Shown: positions 1-8,833, counted from the stretch's first letter. The stretch is DNA of 28,492 nucleotides from JAQTTT01 sp041652755 (GCA_041652755.1 JBAZGS010000010.1:1-28492); one strand, 5' to 3'. The notes: generated from the letters alone by a model not told the origin. Made by a program: numbers and translations.

Positions 1-669
1 AATTATGATAATCCTTTAATAAACTACTCTAATGATTTTAAATCAGCCACTTCTTTAAATGAATTGGATAACTTAATCAATGCAAAAGAGGTTTACGGAG
101 CTCTTGAAAACATTTGCCAAGAGGATAAGGTGTCAATTGAAAGCAGGTTCATCACTCCTTTAATGGAGCAGATTACTACTTCGTACGCTTTGCTTAAACA
201 GCAGATTAATGCATTAAAATCAAGAATTTATGAAAATTATGCTCAAGAAATCAGGTCAAATTTAAGCAGCTTAGCTAATAAAAAAGGCCAGGAGTTCATA
301 GTGTCATTTAATGATATTGCTAAAAAATATTCAGAGCAGAATATGACTATTTATCTGAAGCAGTTATGCAAAGAGCAAGTTGATGCTTTGCTGAAAAAAT
401 ATGTTTCAGAAACAAGCTCTTTGATAGAGTCATTTAGCCAAGTTTTAAGCTATTCATGGAATAATGTGAACTTTGTTGAAGCTAAAAGCAAATCAACCAC
501 CCAAAGCAAAAAGAATAACAATGCTAAAATATTAACTCTTCCTGAGCCAGAGCTGCGTTGCCCTACTTGCGGAAAAGAGGTTTACATTGTTAGCCATAGT
601 GAAGGGCAAAGAAACGGGGATTTAATCTGCATAGACAAGTATTCATGCGGGCATCGTTCAAACAATTAA
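1..669 (+). CDS. Zinc-ribbon-ended helical protein, 5' end outside the window
   Basis: The frame is open from base 1, so the gene begins upstream; the TTG at 64 is an internal codon rather than a convincing start. What is visible is about 222 residues, mostly charged, probably helical sequence, then a low-complexity linker rich in Ser, Lys and Asn, then a C-terminal zinc ribbon: CPTCG followed about 20 residues later by a Cys and CGH near the end (about residues 186-219 of the visible part). I do not recognise the family. The C-terminal ribbon would suit binding of nucleic acid or protein, but that is inference. The next gene has its own promoter 14 bases downstream, so this gene probably ends its transcription unit. 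Confidence 0.75.
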   Translation, partial: NYDNPLINYSNDFKSATSLNELDNLINAKEVYGALENICQEDKVSIESRFITPLMEQITTSYALLKQQINALKSRIYENYAQEIRSNLSSLANKKGQEFIVSFNDIAKKYSEQNMTIYLKQLCKEQVDALLKKYVSETSSLIESFSQVLSYSWNNVNFVEAKSKSTTQSKKNNNAKILTLPEPELRCPTCGKEVYIVSHSEGQRNGDLICIDKYSCGHRSNN

Positions 670-682
670 TTCAGCATTAATC

Positions 683-692
683 TTTTTAAATA
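683..692 (+). promoter_or_regulatory. TATA box of the permease gene
   Basis: TTTTTAAATA centred about 26 bases before the ATG at 713. This spacing fits an archaeal promoter whose transcript starts at or next to that ATG, which decides between the two in-frame ATGs at 698 and 713. Confidence 0.6.
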
Positions 693-712
693 ATCTAATG
701 ATTAATACTTTT

Positions 713-1819
713 ATGGATTCAAAGTTTAAGAGTTTCTTATTGGGTTTGGCAACATTGATGGGCACAGTCATAGGCGCTGGTTTTTTGGGCATTCCTAAAG
801 CTTTGACTCTTAGCGGATACTTTGAGGGAGCAATATTGATGATACTTGTTGCATTCTTCATGTTCGTGATGTGCTTATTCACAACTGAATTAACCTTGAA
901 CACTAAGGCTGTTTATCAAATGCCTGGAATGATCAGGAAATACTTAGGAAAAGGATGGGGAATATTCACTAGCATAATCTTTTCATTGATAAGTGTGGGA
1001 GCAATCATTGCTTATTTGCTTGGAAGCTCAAAAATATTGTCAAACATAACAGGGTTTAACCAAGTTTTTTGCATGATTGCTTATTTTGTGGTAATTTTCA
1101 TCTTTGTTTTCAAAGGGCTTAATAGCGTAAAGAAAGCGGCTTTTTTTATTGAATTGTCACTTTTTTCGTTCTTGTTAATATTGGCTTTTTTTTTAAGGGG
1201 GGATTTTGCTTTTAGCACTTTATCTTTTCCAGCAGCAGGGAATTTAATAATTCCTTTTGGAGTAATTCTATTCAGTTTCGGAGGATACAATATCATGGCT
1301 CAGGTTGAGCAGATTACTAAAAGCAACAAGGATTTAATGGTTAAGATAAGCTTTTACGGAATACTGCTGTCATTCGTTTTCTTTTTCTTATTTGCAACAA
1401 TTATGCTAGGAGTTTTTGGAAGTCAAATTTCAGAGATTGCTACTGAAAGCTTAACCGGAGTTGTGGGTTTAATTGGCAACTTAATTGCGTTGTTTGCAAT
1501 GACCGGCTCTTTCATAATGAGCGGCTTATTGCTTAAAGACATGCTTGTGAATGACTATAGCCTTAACCCTAATATTAGCAGTTTTATTGCAATGTTTTTA
1601 CCTTTAATTTTCATAATTCTCTTCGGCCCTAGCTTCATTAATACTTTAGCCTTCACTGGAGCTGTTGTTGCTGGAATTTTTGGAGTAATACTGTGCATTA
1701 CTATTATTTATGAAAGAAAAAAGATAACTAAATTTTATTACAAGGCGCCTTTTGGCAACTTTTTGCCAATAATTACTGCAATATTTTTCTTAATTGGAAT
1801 CCTAGTGACATTGCTATAA
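713..1819 (+). CDS. Amino-acid permease (APC superfamily, tryptophan/tyrosine permease-like)
   Basis: A polytopic membrane protein of 368 residues with about 10-11 hydrophobic segments. The first segment carries the glycine-rich signature GTVIGAGFLGIPKAL, typical of the APC fold where the broken TM1 helix binds the substrate amino group. A later FGGYNIMAQVEQ segment matches the broken TM6 region of the same fold. It most likely moves an amino acid with H+ or Na+ into the cell; the substrate cannot be read from sequence. An in-frame ATG at 698 would add five residues, but the TATA spacing favours 713 and a leaderless message. An amino-acid importer suits an organism with limited biosynthesis. 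Confidence 0.85.
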   Translation: MDSKFKSFLLGLATLMGTVIGAGFLGIPKALTLSGYFEGAILMILVAFFMFVMCLFTTELTLNTKAVYQMPGMIRKYLGKGWGIFTSIIFSLISVGAIIAYLLGSSKILSNITGFNQVFCMIAYFVVIFIFVFKGLNSVKKAAFFIELSLFSFLLILAFFLRGDFAFSTLSFPAAGNLIIPFGVILFSFGGYNIMAQVEQITKSNKDLMVKISFYGILLSFVFFFLFATIMLGVFGSQISEIATESLTGVVGLIGNLIALFAMTGSFIMSGLLLKDMLVNDYSLNPNISSFIAMFLPLIFIILFGPSFINTLAFTGAVVAGIFGVILCITIIYERKKITKFYYKAPFGNFLPIITAIFFLIGILVTLL

Positions 1820-1820
1820 T

Positions 1821-1830
1821 TTTATAAAAT
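1821..1830 (+). promoter_or_regulatory. TATA box of the secreted propeller-protein gene
   Basis: TTTATAAAAT centred about 25 bases before the ATG at 1851, implying a leaderless transcript. Confidence 0.55.
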
Positions 1831-1850
1831 ATTGAAGATTTATTTATTTA

Positions 1851-4550
1851 ATGAAATCTATCACTCCAGTTATCAGTGTTATATTATTGGTCTTGCTCAC
1901 TATTGTTGCTAGTGTCAGTGCTTTCTTTTTTATTAATTCCAATGTTTTGAACCTAGAATCGCAGGGTAATCTAGATAATTATCCAGGCAGTGATAATTCA
2001 AGGCTTAACTTAGTAAGCATTACAGGGAGCAAAGCAATAGTCAGGAATGATGGTTCCAGTCCAGTTACAGAGGTTGTAATATTTGTCAATGGGGAATTGC
2101 TTAACTTCACTCTTGACACTCCAATTCAGCCTGGTGAATTAAGGGAAATTAACTATATTTCCCAAGGAGTTGGAGAGGATTTGGAAATAAAAGTAATATA
2201 TAATCATGGAAAAATTACTCAAGCAACAAGCCCTGCAAGCAAGAACACTGAAAATAGCGGGTTTGATTCAAATCTCACCCTTTTTTTTAGTTCATGCCCT
2301 GTAGGCAGTGAAGTTGTAAACTTAAATGATAAAAGAACTGGTTGGTTAAGCACTGATTCGCATACTTGCGGATGCAGTGTTCTTAGCACTATTAACAGTT
2401 TAATAAATGGGGATTTTGAAAACGGCAATGATAGTTGGGTAATAATTGTAGGGCAAGCAGGAGCTTTTGCTGATGAAATCTATGAAGGTGATTATTCTAT
2501 TGGTGAATATTCAGATTATGATTCTGGAGTTACTGTTTCCAGTGTTGCTCAACTTGTTAATGGAACTGTTGATTCCATAAATCTTCATGCTTTTTATAAT
2601 TCCAGCTCAACAGGCCAAGGTTATTCTGGCATTTTTGTATATTATACTTCAGAAACTCCAGGATCTTCTAAAACACTAGCTTATATTATTAATGGCAGTG
2701 GAGATATTTTTTCTAATTGTAATTCCACACAAGGGAATTTTTTTATAGATTGCTCTTATAATATCACTTCAGATAGTTGGCAAAGCATTAACATTACTGG
2801 GATTTATACTCATTTTATTGACAAATTCCCTGATGCTGATACTTCTGAAGGGGTAACATCTATTATTTTATGGACTCAAGCCTTAGCGCCTAGTTCATTA
2901 ATCATTAGCCATTATGATACTATTGTTGCATTATTGAGTAATAATGGAAAATATTGTGAATATGATAATTTTTACAATTATGCAAAAGGTGTTTGCTATC
3001 AGGGGAGTTGTTTAAAAAATTATGTTGAAAGTTTCACAAGTGACACTTCTTATTTAATTAATGAAAATCCAGTATTTACAGTTAAATTGAAAAATTTTAA
3101 TACTTCATTGACTACTTGCACTCTTAATATTGGCGGAAATGAGTATGCCATGGTTGACACTGAAACAAGCGCTTCTTATTCTTTCTCTAGCCCTTTAAGC
3201 AAGGGTGAATACACTGCTAATGTAAGCTGCATTAGTGATTCATTTCAAAAAAGTCTGGTCAATTACACCAGTTTTTTAACTAAATTAAAAGGGGAATATG
3301 ATTATCCTGAATTTCAGGATTTTTTGAACCATTATTCTTTGGTTGGTGAATTCTTTAGCGATTATTTTGGCAAAGAATTATTTGTAATAGATTATAATTC
3401 TAACGTCACTCATATTCTTTCAAGCAATGGGTCTTACATCACTAATCTTTCTTTTGACCCTTTTGTGCCTCAAAATTCAATGCTGCTTGCGGATTTGGAT
3501 AATAACGGCTTCAATGAATTAATATTAACTGATAATAATAGGTTATATGTTGTTAATAACACTTTAAATGTTATTGTTAACATTACTTCTAATGGTTCAG
3601 GAATTGATTCAGGAATCGCTATAGCTGATGTTAATGAATCTAACGGGCTTGAAATAATCTCAAACAATGAATACTTAACTGTTCATAACAGGACTGGAGG
3701 CTTGTTGTGGTCCACTGAGTTCGGAGGTTCCATGGCGTATCAATGGGGTCCTGTTTGGGGTCCAGTTGTTGCAGATATTTCTGCAGCCAATCCCGGGCTG
3801 GAAATATTAGGAGTATTAAGGAATGGTTTGCATATGTATTCCACTAATGGCACCCAACTTAGTTATTTTGATGCAAGTAGTTCTAATGGTTGGCTTATTT
3901 CTCCTGCAGTTGCGGAGATAAACAGCAGCTTTGACGGGCTTGAAACAGTGTTCATAGCCAATTCAAATTCAAGTGTTATGAGCATTTATTTATTAAACAG
4001 CTCTTTTGGAGTAATTTGGCAATACAATTACACTTTTGACAATGGAAATGGAGGGAAAGATTATTTTTTGGACAAAGTTCCAGAGCTTGCTTATATTGGT
4101 GATGTGACTAATGATGGCAATAATGAAATTTTAGTTTCATTCCAGAATGAAAGCGAGTGGGACCCATATTATCTTGATGATCATTTGCTCATCTTTGACA
4201 AGTATGGCAATCTTTTAACTGATTATGTTGAAGGAACCCAAGGTTATATTAATCCAGTGTTATTGGAGCTAGATTCATCAAATCCTGGGCTTGAAATCTT
4301 GTCAACTGAAGAGGGAAATTTTAGGATTCTTGATTATCAGGGCAATGTTTTGGAAATAATTGGCGGAGGAAATTGGATTATGGGTCCAAGTGTTTTAGCT
4401 GATGATATTGATGATGATGGTTTTTTAGAATTAGTCATATTCAATTCTGGCGATGAATCGCTGCAAATTTATGAAACTGGTGCAAGTGCAACTAATAATA
4501 TTTGGCCAATGCATAATCATGATTTGAATCAGACAGGTTATCAGGGTTAA
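1851..4550 (+). CDS. Large secreted pilin-anchored protein with C-terminal beta-propeller repeats
   Basis: An 899-residue extracellular protein. The N-terminus (ITPVISVILLVLLTIVASVS, residues 4-23) is the hydrophobic helix of archaeal type IV pilin-like proteins, followed to about residue 125 by a flagellin/pilin-like beta domain (VRNDGSSPVTEV). Residues 150-180 are Cys-rich; about 186-360 resemble a jelly-roll binding module (NGDFENGNDSW); about 390-475 look Ig-like. From about 540 onward there are seven FG-GAP-like repeats, each with an acidic loop such as ADLDNNGFNELIL or DDIDDDGFLELVI (starting near residues 544, 589, 639, 686, 750, 804 and 849), matching a seven-bladed propeller. It ends in WPMHNHDLNQTG, a common terminus of such proteins. 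Many N-x-S/T sites suggest N-glycosylation. A role in adhesion or cell-cell contact is inference. It overlaps the convergent next gene by 4 bases. Confidence 0.8.
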   Translation: MKSITPVISVILLVLLTIVASVSAFFFINSNVLNLESQGNLDNYPGSDNSRLNLVSITGSKAIVRNDGSSPVTEVVIFVNGELLNFTLDTPIQPGELREINYISQGVGEDLEIKVIYNHGKITQATSPASKNTENSGFDSNLTLFFSSCPVGSEVVNLNDKRTGWLSTDSHTCGCSVLSTINSLINGDFENGNDSWVIIVGQAGAFADEIYEGDYSIGEYSDYDSGVTVSSVAQLVNGTVDSINLHAFYNSSSTGQGYSGIFVYYTSETPGSSKTLAYIINGSGDIFSNCNSTQGNFFIDCSYNITSDSWQSINITGIYTHFIDKFPDADTSEGVTSIILWTQALAPSSLIISHYDTIVALLSNNGKYCEYDNFYNYAKGVCYQGSCLKNYVESFTSDTSYLINENPVFTVKLKNFNTSLTTCTLNIGGNEYAMVDTETSASYSFSSPLSKGEYTANVSCISDSFQKSLVNYTSFLTKLKGEYDYPEFQDFLNHYSLVGEFFSDYFGKELFVIDYNSNVTHILSSNGSYITNLSFDPFVPQNSMLLADLDNNGFNELILTDNNRLYVVNNTLNVIVNITSNGSGIDSGIAIADVNESNGLEIISNNEYLTVHNRTGGLLWSTEFGGSMAYQWGPVWGPVVADISAANPGLEILGVLRNGLHMYSTNGTQLSYFDASSSNGWLISPAVAEINSSFDGLETVFIANSNSSVMSIYLLNSSFGVIWQYNYTFDNGNGGKDYFLDKVPELAYIGDVTNDGNNEILVSFQNESEWDPYYLDDHLLIFDKYGNLLTDYVEGTQGYINPVLLELDSSNPGLEILSTEEGNFRILDYQGNVLEIIGGGNWIMGPSVLADDIDDDGFLELVIFNSGDESLQIYETGASATNNIWPMHNHDLNQTGYQG

Positions 4551-5827
4551 TTTGTTACTTTGTTTCTGAAGATTTTTTCTCCTGGAAGTATTTTGACATT
4601 TGAGCCTATGAGTATTCCTGGCTGCGCAATCATTGAGTTAATGCCAAAATTTACATTGTTTCCTGTGAATATTCCTAATTTTCTGAGTCCTGTGTCAACT
4701 AGCTGGCCTTTCTTTTCAATGAACATTTTAATGCTTTTGTTATCATTTCTTAGGTTTGCTATCTTTGCTCCTGCTCCAAAGTTGCAGTTTTCTCCAATGT
4801 ATGAGTCTCCAATGTAATTAAAATGGGGTGCTTTTGTCTTAAACCCTAAGGTTGAGTTCTTTATCTCGCTGTTTTTCACAGTGTTCTCTCCTATTAAGAC
4901 AGTTGTTTCTCTTATGATGCTGTTGATTATTTCGCAATCAGGTCCAATATAGTTGTTTCCTGTTATTACTGTGCTTCCAAGTATTTTCGAATTCTCTTCA
5001 ACAATAATTAAGCCATTTTCAGGGTAGAATTCCACATTTGGCCCAATCATTACATCTCTTGCAATTAACACGCCATTCATTAATTCAGTGTATTTGCTCA
5101 TTGCGTTGAATCTTTTGTAGTTTTTGAAAAAGAATTTTGTAAGCGGAAGTATTTGGTAAGGCTTGCCTAAATCATACCAGGTTTCTATTTGCTCGCACAC
5201 TAAGTCATCTTTTTCGATTAAAATATTAATTGCATCAGTTATGTAGATTTCTCCGTTTTCTTGGGGTTTTAATAATGAGATTAGCTTAAAAATTTCTGGC
5301 TTGAAGATGTAAATTGCTGCATTTATTAGGTTGCTTGTTGGAGCTTTTGGCTTTTCAACAATTTGGGTGACCATTTTTTTATCATTGGTCATTATTACTC
5401 CGTAATTTTCAGGGTTATTTACAGGGAATCCTCCTATTACTGATTTATTGGTGTTTTTGAAGACATTGATTAATTTTTCAATATCGCTTGCTTGGTAATG
5501 GTTGTCTCCCATGAGTCCAATGAAAGGTTCATCTATGATGTTTTTAATTGTAAAGAAGGCATCGCCAGTTCCAAGTGATTGCTCCTGAACCATGTATGTA
5601 ATAATTACGCCATATTTTTCGCTCATTTCGTTTTTAAAAATTTCAAATAAATCATTAAAATTTTTGCCTTTTACTATTATTACATCTTTTATTCCAATTC
5701 TTGATAGTTCAATTATTTGGTATTCTAAGAAGTATTTTCCAAGTATTTTTACTAAGGGTTTTGGCACATTCTCGCTTATTGGCCAGAGTCTGCTTCCTTC
5801 ACCTGCGGCTAATATTACTGCCTTCAT
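4547..5827 (-). CDS. Sugar-1-phosphate nucleotidyltransferase with left-handed beta-helix domain (archaeal GlmU-like)
   Basis: The N-terminal half is a nucleotidyltransferase: MKAVILAAGEGSRLWP (residues 1-16) is the NTP-binding loop, KPLV follows, LGTGDAF and LMGDN (metal-binding Asp) come next, then VEKPK. Residues about 245-420 contain hexapeptide-type repeats (IGPNV, IGENT, IGENCNFGAGAKIANL, FGINSMIAQPGILIGSN) of a left-handed beta-helix. This two-domain layout matches archaeal bifunctional enzymes that make UDP-GlcNAc or a related nucleotide sugar from the sugar phosphate. Six upstream in-frame codons exist, but 5827 gives the family start MKAVILAAG and lies about 29 bases after the minus-strand TATA box. 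It is divergent from the regulator-pelota unit, so it may share that control region. The exact sugar is not determined. Confidence 0.85.
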   Translation of the reverse strand: MKAVILAAGEGSRLWPISENVPKPLVKILGKYFLEYQIIELSRIGIKDVIIVKGKNFNDLFEIFKNEMSEKYGVIITYMVQEQSLGTGDAFFTIKNIIDEPFIGLMGDNHYQASDIEKLINVFKNTNKSVIGGFPVNNPENYGVIMTNDKKMVTQIVEKPKAPTSNLINAAIYIFKPEIFKLISLLKPQENGEIYITDAINILIEKDDLVCEQIETWYDLGKPYQILPLTKFFFKNYKRFNAMSKYTELMNGVLIARDVMIGPNVEFYPENGLIIVEENSKILGSTVITGNNYIGPDCEIINSIIRETTVLIGENTVKNSEIKNSTLGFKTKAPHFNYIGDSYIGENCNFGAGAKIANLRNDNKSIKMFIEKKGQLVDTGLRKLGIFTGNNVNFGINSMIAQPGILIGSNVKILPGEKIFRNKVTN

Positions 5828-5850
5828 ATATAACCTATTAAACAAAACAG

Positions 5851-5860
5851 TGTTTAAAAA
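5851..5860 (-). promoter_or_regulatory. TATA box of the nucleotidyltransferase gene
   Basis: Minus-strand TTTTTAAACA, centred about 29 bases before the start at 5827; supports a leaderless start at MKAVILAAG. Confidence 0.5.
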
Positions 5861-5931
5861 CTTGATTTATAAGATTCCTATAATAATCATATTAATTTTT
5901 GTCAAATTTAGCTAAAATGCTTCCATTTTTA

Positions 5932-6105
5932 ATTATAATAGAATAAAACTATTATAGTTATTTTAATAATAGTTAATTTTTCTTGTTTTTTGCATAAATT
6001 TATGCTAATATTTTTAAATACACCCTGCACTATAGATTAAACTCTTATGATTTTTCTTAAAAACTATTATTAAGATAAGATTTAAAAAAACAAAACTATT
6101 ATAAT
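5932..6105. promoter_or_regulatory. Operator-like repeat cluster in the divergent control region
   Basis: The 288-base gap between the divergent nucleotidyltransferase and regulator genes has no credible gene. It contains AAAACTATTAT three times in direct orientation (5945-5955, 6060-6070, 6092-6102) and one inverted copy, ATAATAGTT (5966-5974), making an inverted repeat with the first. The copy at 6092-6102 lies just downstream of the regulator's likely TATA box (6081-6090), where a bound protein would block transcription; the copy at 6060-6070 sits just before it. The simplest reading is an operator for the adjacent winged-helix protein, but AT-rich sequence raises the chance of coincidence. 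Confidence 0.5.
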
Positions 6106-6115
6106 TAAATCCATA

Positions 6116-7012
6116 ATGGTTATGAAGTTATTCAATGATAATAAGCAAATGCTGCCATTAGTTTCAACTGTTGGCTGGAAAATACTTTTATTCTTAGACA
6201 AAGAGCCATCTTATTCATTAAAAATTGCCAAAGCCCTTGGAATACATGAGCAAAAAATTTACTACCATATAAATAAGTTATTCAAAACAGGAATAATTTC
6301 AATAGTAAAAGAAGAGAAGATAAAAGGAGCAAAAGCCAAATTTTACGCCCCAACCGCGAATATTTACGGCTTAAGCCTTAGCCTTAAAGATAATGAAATT
6401 AACTCAAAACTGCTGGAGTTCTTTAATGAATTTAACCAAAAAGGATTTAGCGGAGAAATAGTTGTAGGAAGCCCTGAACCCCATGGTATCTTAAAAACCT
6501 GGGCTAAAGATGCATATTATTCAGCAATGCTCTCATTTTTCCTTGGAAACTATCTTGCGTTTAACACTCCAGATTCAATAGTATTAGACACTGATGTTAA
6601 ACTGAAATCTGACTATTCAAATAATTTCATCTTAATAGGGGGGCCTGGAGTTAATGTAATAACCTTTGAATTTAATGAGCACTTTATAGTGAAATTCCAA
6701 ACAGATTTTGTGGGCGAAGCTCCAAGTGCAAACTTTGGTAAAGGATTCAAGAGCAAAAAAACAGGAAAAGAATACAATTCTTCCTCTATTGGAGTGATTC
6801 AAAAGATAAAAAATCCAAATAATACTAAAAAAGCAATAATAGTTTTTGCAGGAGTTGGAAAATTAGGAACTTACTCAGCAATTTATTCATTAATAACTTC
6901 ACCACTAGAAATACTAAAGGATTATTCAAAGGACTCGGATTTTTATAGAATCGTGCAAGGCAATGATTTGAATGGAGACGGAAAAATTGATTCATTTGAG
7001 GTGCTTGAATGA
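6116..7012 (+). CDS. Winged-helix regulator fused to an S-layer-like domain with a terminal EF-hand-type loop
   Basis: Residues about 12-90 form a winged helix-turn-helix of the ArsR/MarR type (ILLFLDKEPSYSLKIAKALG then YYHINKLFKTGII). After a linker, about 115-280 resemble the conserved core of archaeal S-layer proteins (ILIGGPGVNVITFEF and AIIVFAGVGKLGTYSAIYSL). The last residues carry a 12-residue EF-hand-type loop: Asp284, Asn286, Asp288, Lys290, Asp292 and Glu295 in DLNGDGKIDSFE. No signal peptide is visible, so it should act in the cytoplasm. ATG codons occur at 6116 and 6122; 6116 is nearer the expected TATA spacing. Its stop overlaps the pelota start by 4 bases (ATGA), so the two are cotranslated. 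The upstream repeats suggest autoregulation. DNA binding is likely; the ligand and targets are unknown. Confidence 0.7.
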   Translation: MVMKLFNDNKQMLPLVSTVGWKILLFLDKEPSYSLKIAKALGIHEQKIYYHINKLFKTGIISIVKEEKIKGAKAKFYAPTANIYGLSLSLKDNEINSKLLEFFNEFNQKGFSGEIVVGSPEPHGILKTWAKDAYYSAMLSFFLGNYLAFNTPDSIVLDTDVKLKSDYSNNFILIGGPGVNVITFEFNEHFIVKFQTDFVGEAPSANFGKGFKSKKTGKEYNSSSIGVIQKIKNPNNTKKAIIVFAGVGKLGTYSAIYSLITSPLEILKDYSKDSDFYRIVQGNDLNGDGKIDSFEVLE

Positions 7013-8067
7013 AAATATTAAAAAAGAACTTAAAAAACAATGAAATAACCATTAAAACAGAATCGCTTGATGATTTATGGTACTTATCCCAAATAATAAC
7101 TCCAAAAACAATAATTAATGGAAAAACTTACAGGAAAGTTGAAATTAATGATAAAACAAGCGAAAGAAAGCAAATATTCATTGAACTAGATGTTGAAAAA
7201 ACAGAATTCAAAGAATTCAGTGACATATTAAAAGTGCTTGGAAAAATAATTCGCTCAAGTGATGACAGGGTACAAAAAGGAGACTATCATTCTTTTAACA
7301 TTTCAGTGAAAGATGAGGTTACTATAATAAAAGAATGGAGCCAGGTAGACTATGATTATTTAACCAAAAGCTCTAAAAAAGATTCTAATTTAATGCTAGT
7401 TGCAGCTGATTATGGGGATGCAACAATAGCTTACTATCATGATTACTCAATTGAATACTCAACAACACTAAGCGAAGAATTAGGCGGCAAAAGAGAAATA
7501 ACTGCGTATGAAAAAAACAAGGCAGAATTCATTAAAACCTTATTATCTTCATTAAATGAATTGGCAAAGAATAGGCAGGCAAAATCAGTTCTGATTGGCG
7601 CAACAATGAGCCTAATTGATGCTTTAAAATCAAAAATAAATGAATATGATTATTTGAAGAATAAATCAAGTTTTGTAAAAATTAACTACAGCAACAAGAA
7701 TGGAATAAAGGAGCTGATTAATTCAGGTGAAGCGCAAAAATCAATTGATAAAACCCAATATTATGAGCAGCAAGTAATCATAAATAATTTAATGGAATTA
7801 ATATCTAAATCAAAGAAATCAACCTATGGCTACAAATTTGTTAAGGAGGCAATCAATAAAGGAGCAGTTCAGGATTTAATACTTTCAACAAATTTCATTA
7901 AAAAAGCCAAAGAAGATAATTCATTTAAAGAGCTTGACAGCTTGATAAAATTATCCAATAGCTCAAATGCTAGCTTAAGCATTGTTAATTCAGGCTCTGA
8001 ATTAGGTGAGCAGGTTGACAATTTAGCAGGCATAGCAGCAATACTCAGATATGACCTCAAAGAGTAA
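7009..8067 (+). CDS. pelA: mRNA surveillance protein pelota (Dom34 family)
   Basis: A 352-residue protein, the usual archaeal length. The N-terminal SH2-like Sm-fold domain (about 1-130; KILKKNLKNNEITIKTESLDD) is followed by an eRF1-like central domain (LVAADYGDATIAYYHDYSIE) lacking the GGQ motif of release factors, and a C-terminal domain (about 260-350; YGYKFVKEAINKGAVQDLILS) that contacts aEF1A and ABCE1. Pelota enters the empty A site of stalled ribosomes and promotes their splitting. It starts inside the stop of the winged-helix regulator (ATGA), an unusual partner for a ribosome-rescue factor, and is followed by an independently promoted gene. Confidence 0.95.
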   Translation: MKILKKNLKNNEITIKTESLDDLWYLSQIITPKTIINGKTYRKVEINDKTSERKQIFIELDVEKTEFKEFSDILKVLGKIIRSSDDRVQKGDYHSFNISVKDEVTIIKEWSQVDYDYLTKSSKKDSNLMLVAADYGDATIAYYHDYSIEYSTTLSEELGGKREITAYEKNKAEFIKTLLSSLNELAKNRQAKSVLIGATMSLIDALKSKINEYDYLKNKSSFVKINYSNKNGIKELINSGEAQKSIDKTQYYEQQVIINNLMELISKSKKSTYGYKFVKEAINKGAVQDLILSTNFIKKAKEDNSFKELDSLIKLSNSSNASLSIVNSGSELGEQVDNLAGIAAILRYDLKE

Positions 8068-8101
8068 GGTTTAAAAAAAGAAAAATGCAGGCTTAAACTT
8101 A

Positions 8102-8509
8102 ATGAAAAATCAAAATATTCAACAAGAAAAAATCACAGTTCAAGATTTAGAACAGATATGCAAAAAACTAGATATTGTAAGATTTTTTAATCAGGATGAA
8201 TTTATTAATAATCCTAAGGGATTATTAATTAAAAGAATAAAAGAATACCTGTTTGATGATAGAGATTTTTCAATGAATAAATATTTAGAAAAAGCTCAAA
8301 ATGCATTTCATAATCAAAATTATCATGCAGCACAAATGTATATGGATATCTATATAATGAAAGCTTATACTAACAAAAAACTAATTCAAAACATTCAATA
8401 TTTTGCACTAAAAATCTATGAAAAATTGAGTTTTAATGAAGAAAATGCAAAAAAAATGTTAAGTGAAACAATTCAAATCTCTAAAAAACTTAATTTAATG
8501 GAGTTTTAA
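8102..8509 (+). CDS. Small helical protein of unknown function
   Basis: A 135-residue soluble protein that looks almost entirely helical. The middle (about residues 58-105; AQNAFHNQNYHAAQMYMDIYIM) has the spacing of a TPR-like helical hairpin, and the C-terminal part adds two more helices. I do not recognise the family. The ATG lies about 28 bases after TTTAAAAAAA (8070-8079), so it has its own leaderless promoter and is not strictly part of the pelota unit. A protein-binding role is possible but unsupported. Confidence 0.65.
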   Translation: MKNQNIQQEKITVQDLEQICKKLDIVRFFNQDEFINNPKGLLIKRIKEYLFDDRDFSMNKYLEKAQNAFHNQNYHAAQMYMDIYIMKAYTNKKLIQNIQYFALKIYEKLSFNEENAKKMLSETIQISKKLNLMEF

Positions 8510-8546
8510 TAATCTTTTTAAAACAAAGCTTTTTTGATTAATTGAT

Positions 8547-8828
8547 ATGATTGACAAGGAAAAAGTCAGGCATGTTGCAAAAATTGCAAGGATTAATTTA
8601 ACTGAAGAGGAAGTTGACAAATTTTCAAGGCAATTAAATGATGTTATTGAAAGCTTTGCAATACTTGATGAGCTGGATGTTGAAGAAATTGCCCCAAGCT
8701 TTCATCCAATAAGAACAGAGAACATATTAAGGGATGATGAAGTAAAAAAATGCTTAAAAAAGGATGAGATTTTTAAGCTAGCTTGCCACAAAGAAAATGA
8801 TTATTTCAAAGCCCCAAAAATAGTGTAA
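8547..8828 (+). CDS. gatC: Aspartyl/glutamyl-tRNA amidotransferase subunit C
   Basis: A 93-residue protein with the GatC pattern: VRHVAKIARINLTEEEVDKFSRQLNDVIESFAILDELD, and the downstream FHPIRTENILRDDEV segment that wraps the GatA-GatB interface. GatC stabilises the amidotransferase that converts Glu-tRNA(Gln) or Asp-tRNA(Asn) to the amidated form. A TATA box (CTTTTTAAAA, 8514-8523) lies about 28 bases before the ATG. It heads the gatC - small ORF - gatA - gatB cluster. Confidence 0.93.
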   Translation: MIDKEKVRHVAKIARINLTEEEVDKFSRQLNDVIESFAILDELDVEEIAPSFHPIRTENILRDDEVKKCLKKDEIFKLACHKENDYFKAPKIV

Positions 8829-8833
8829 AAAAA

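Noticed and set aside
5828..5845. Longer start (MFNRLY...) for the nucleotidyltransferase
   Set aside because: The family begins at MKAVILAAG and TATA spacing supports 5827.
6048..6074. Eight-codon leader peptide ATG after a TATA-like box at 6010-6019
   Set aside because: Too short to support, no ribosome binding site, and such ORFs are common by chance in AT-rich DNA.
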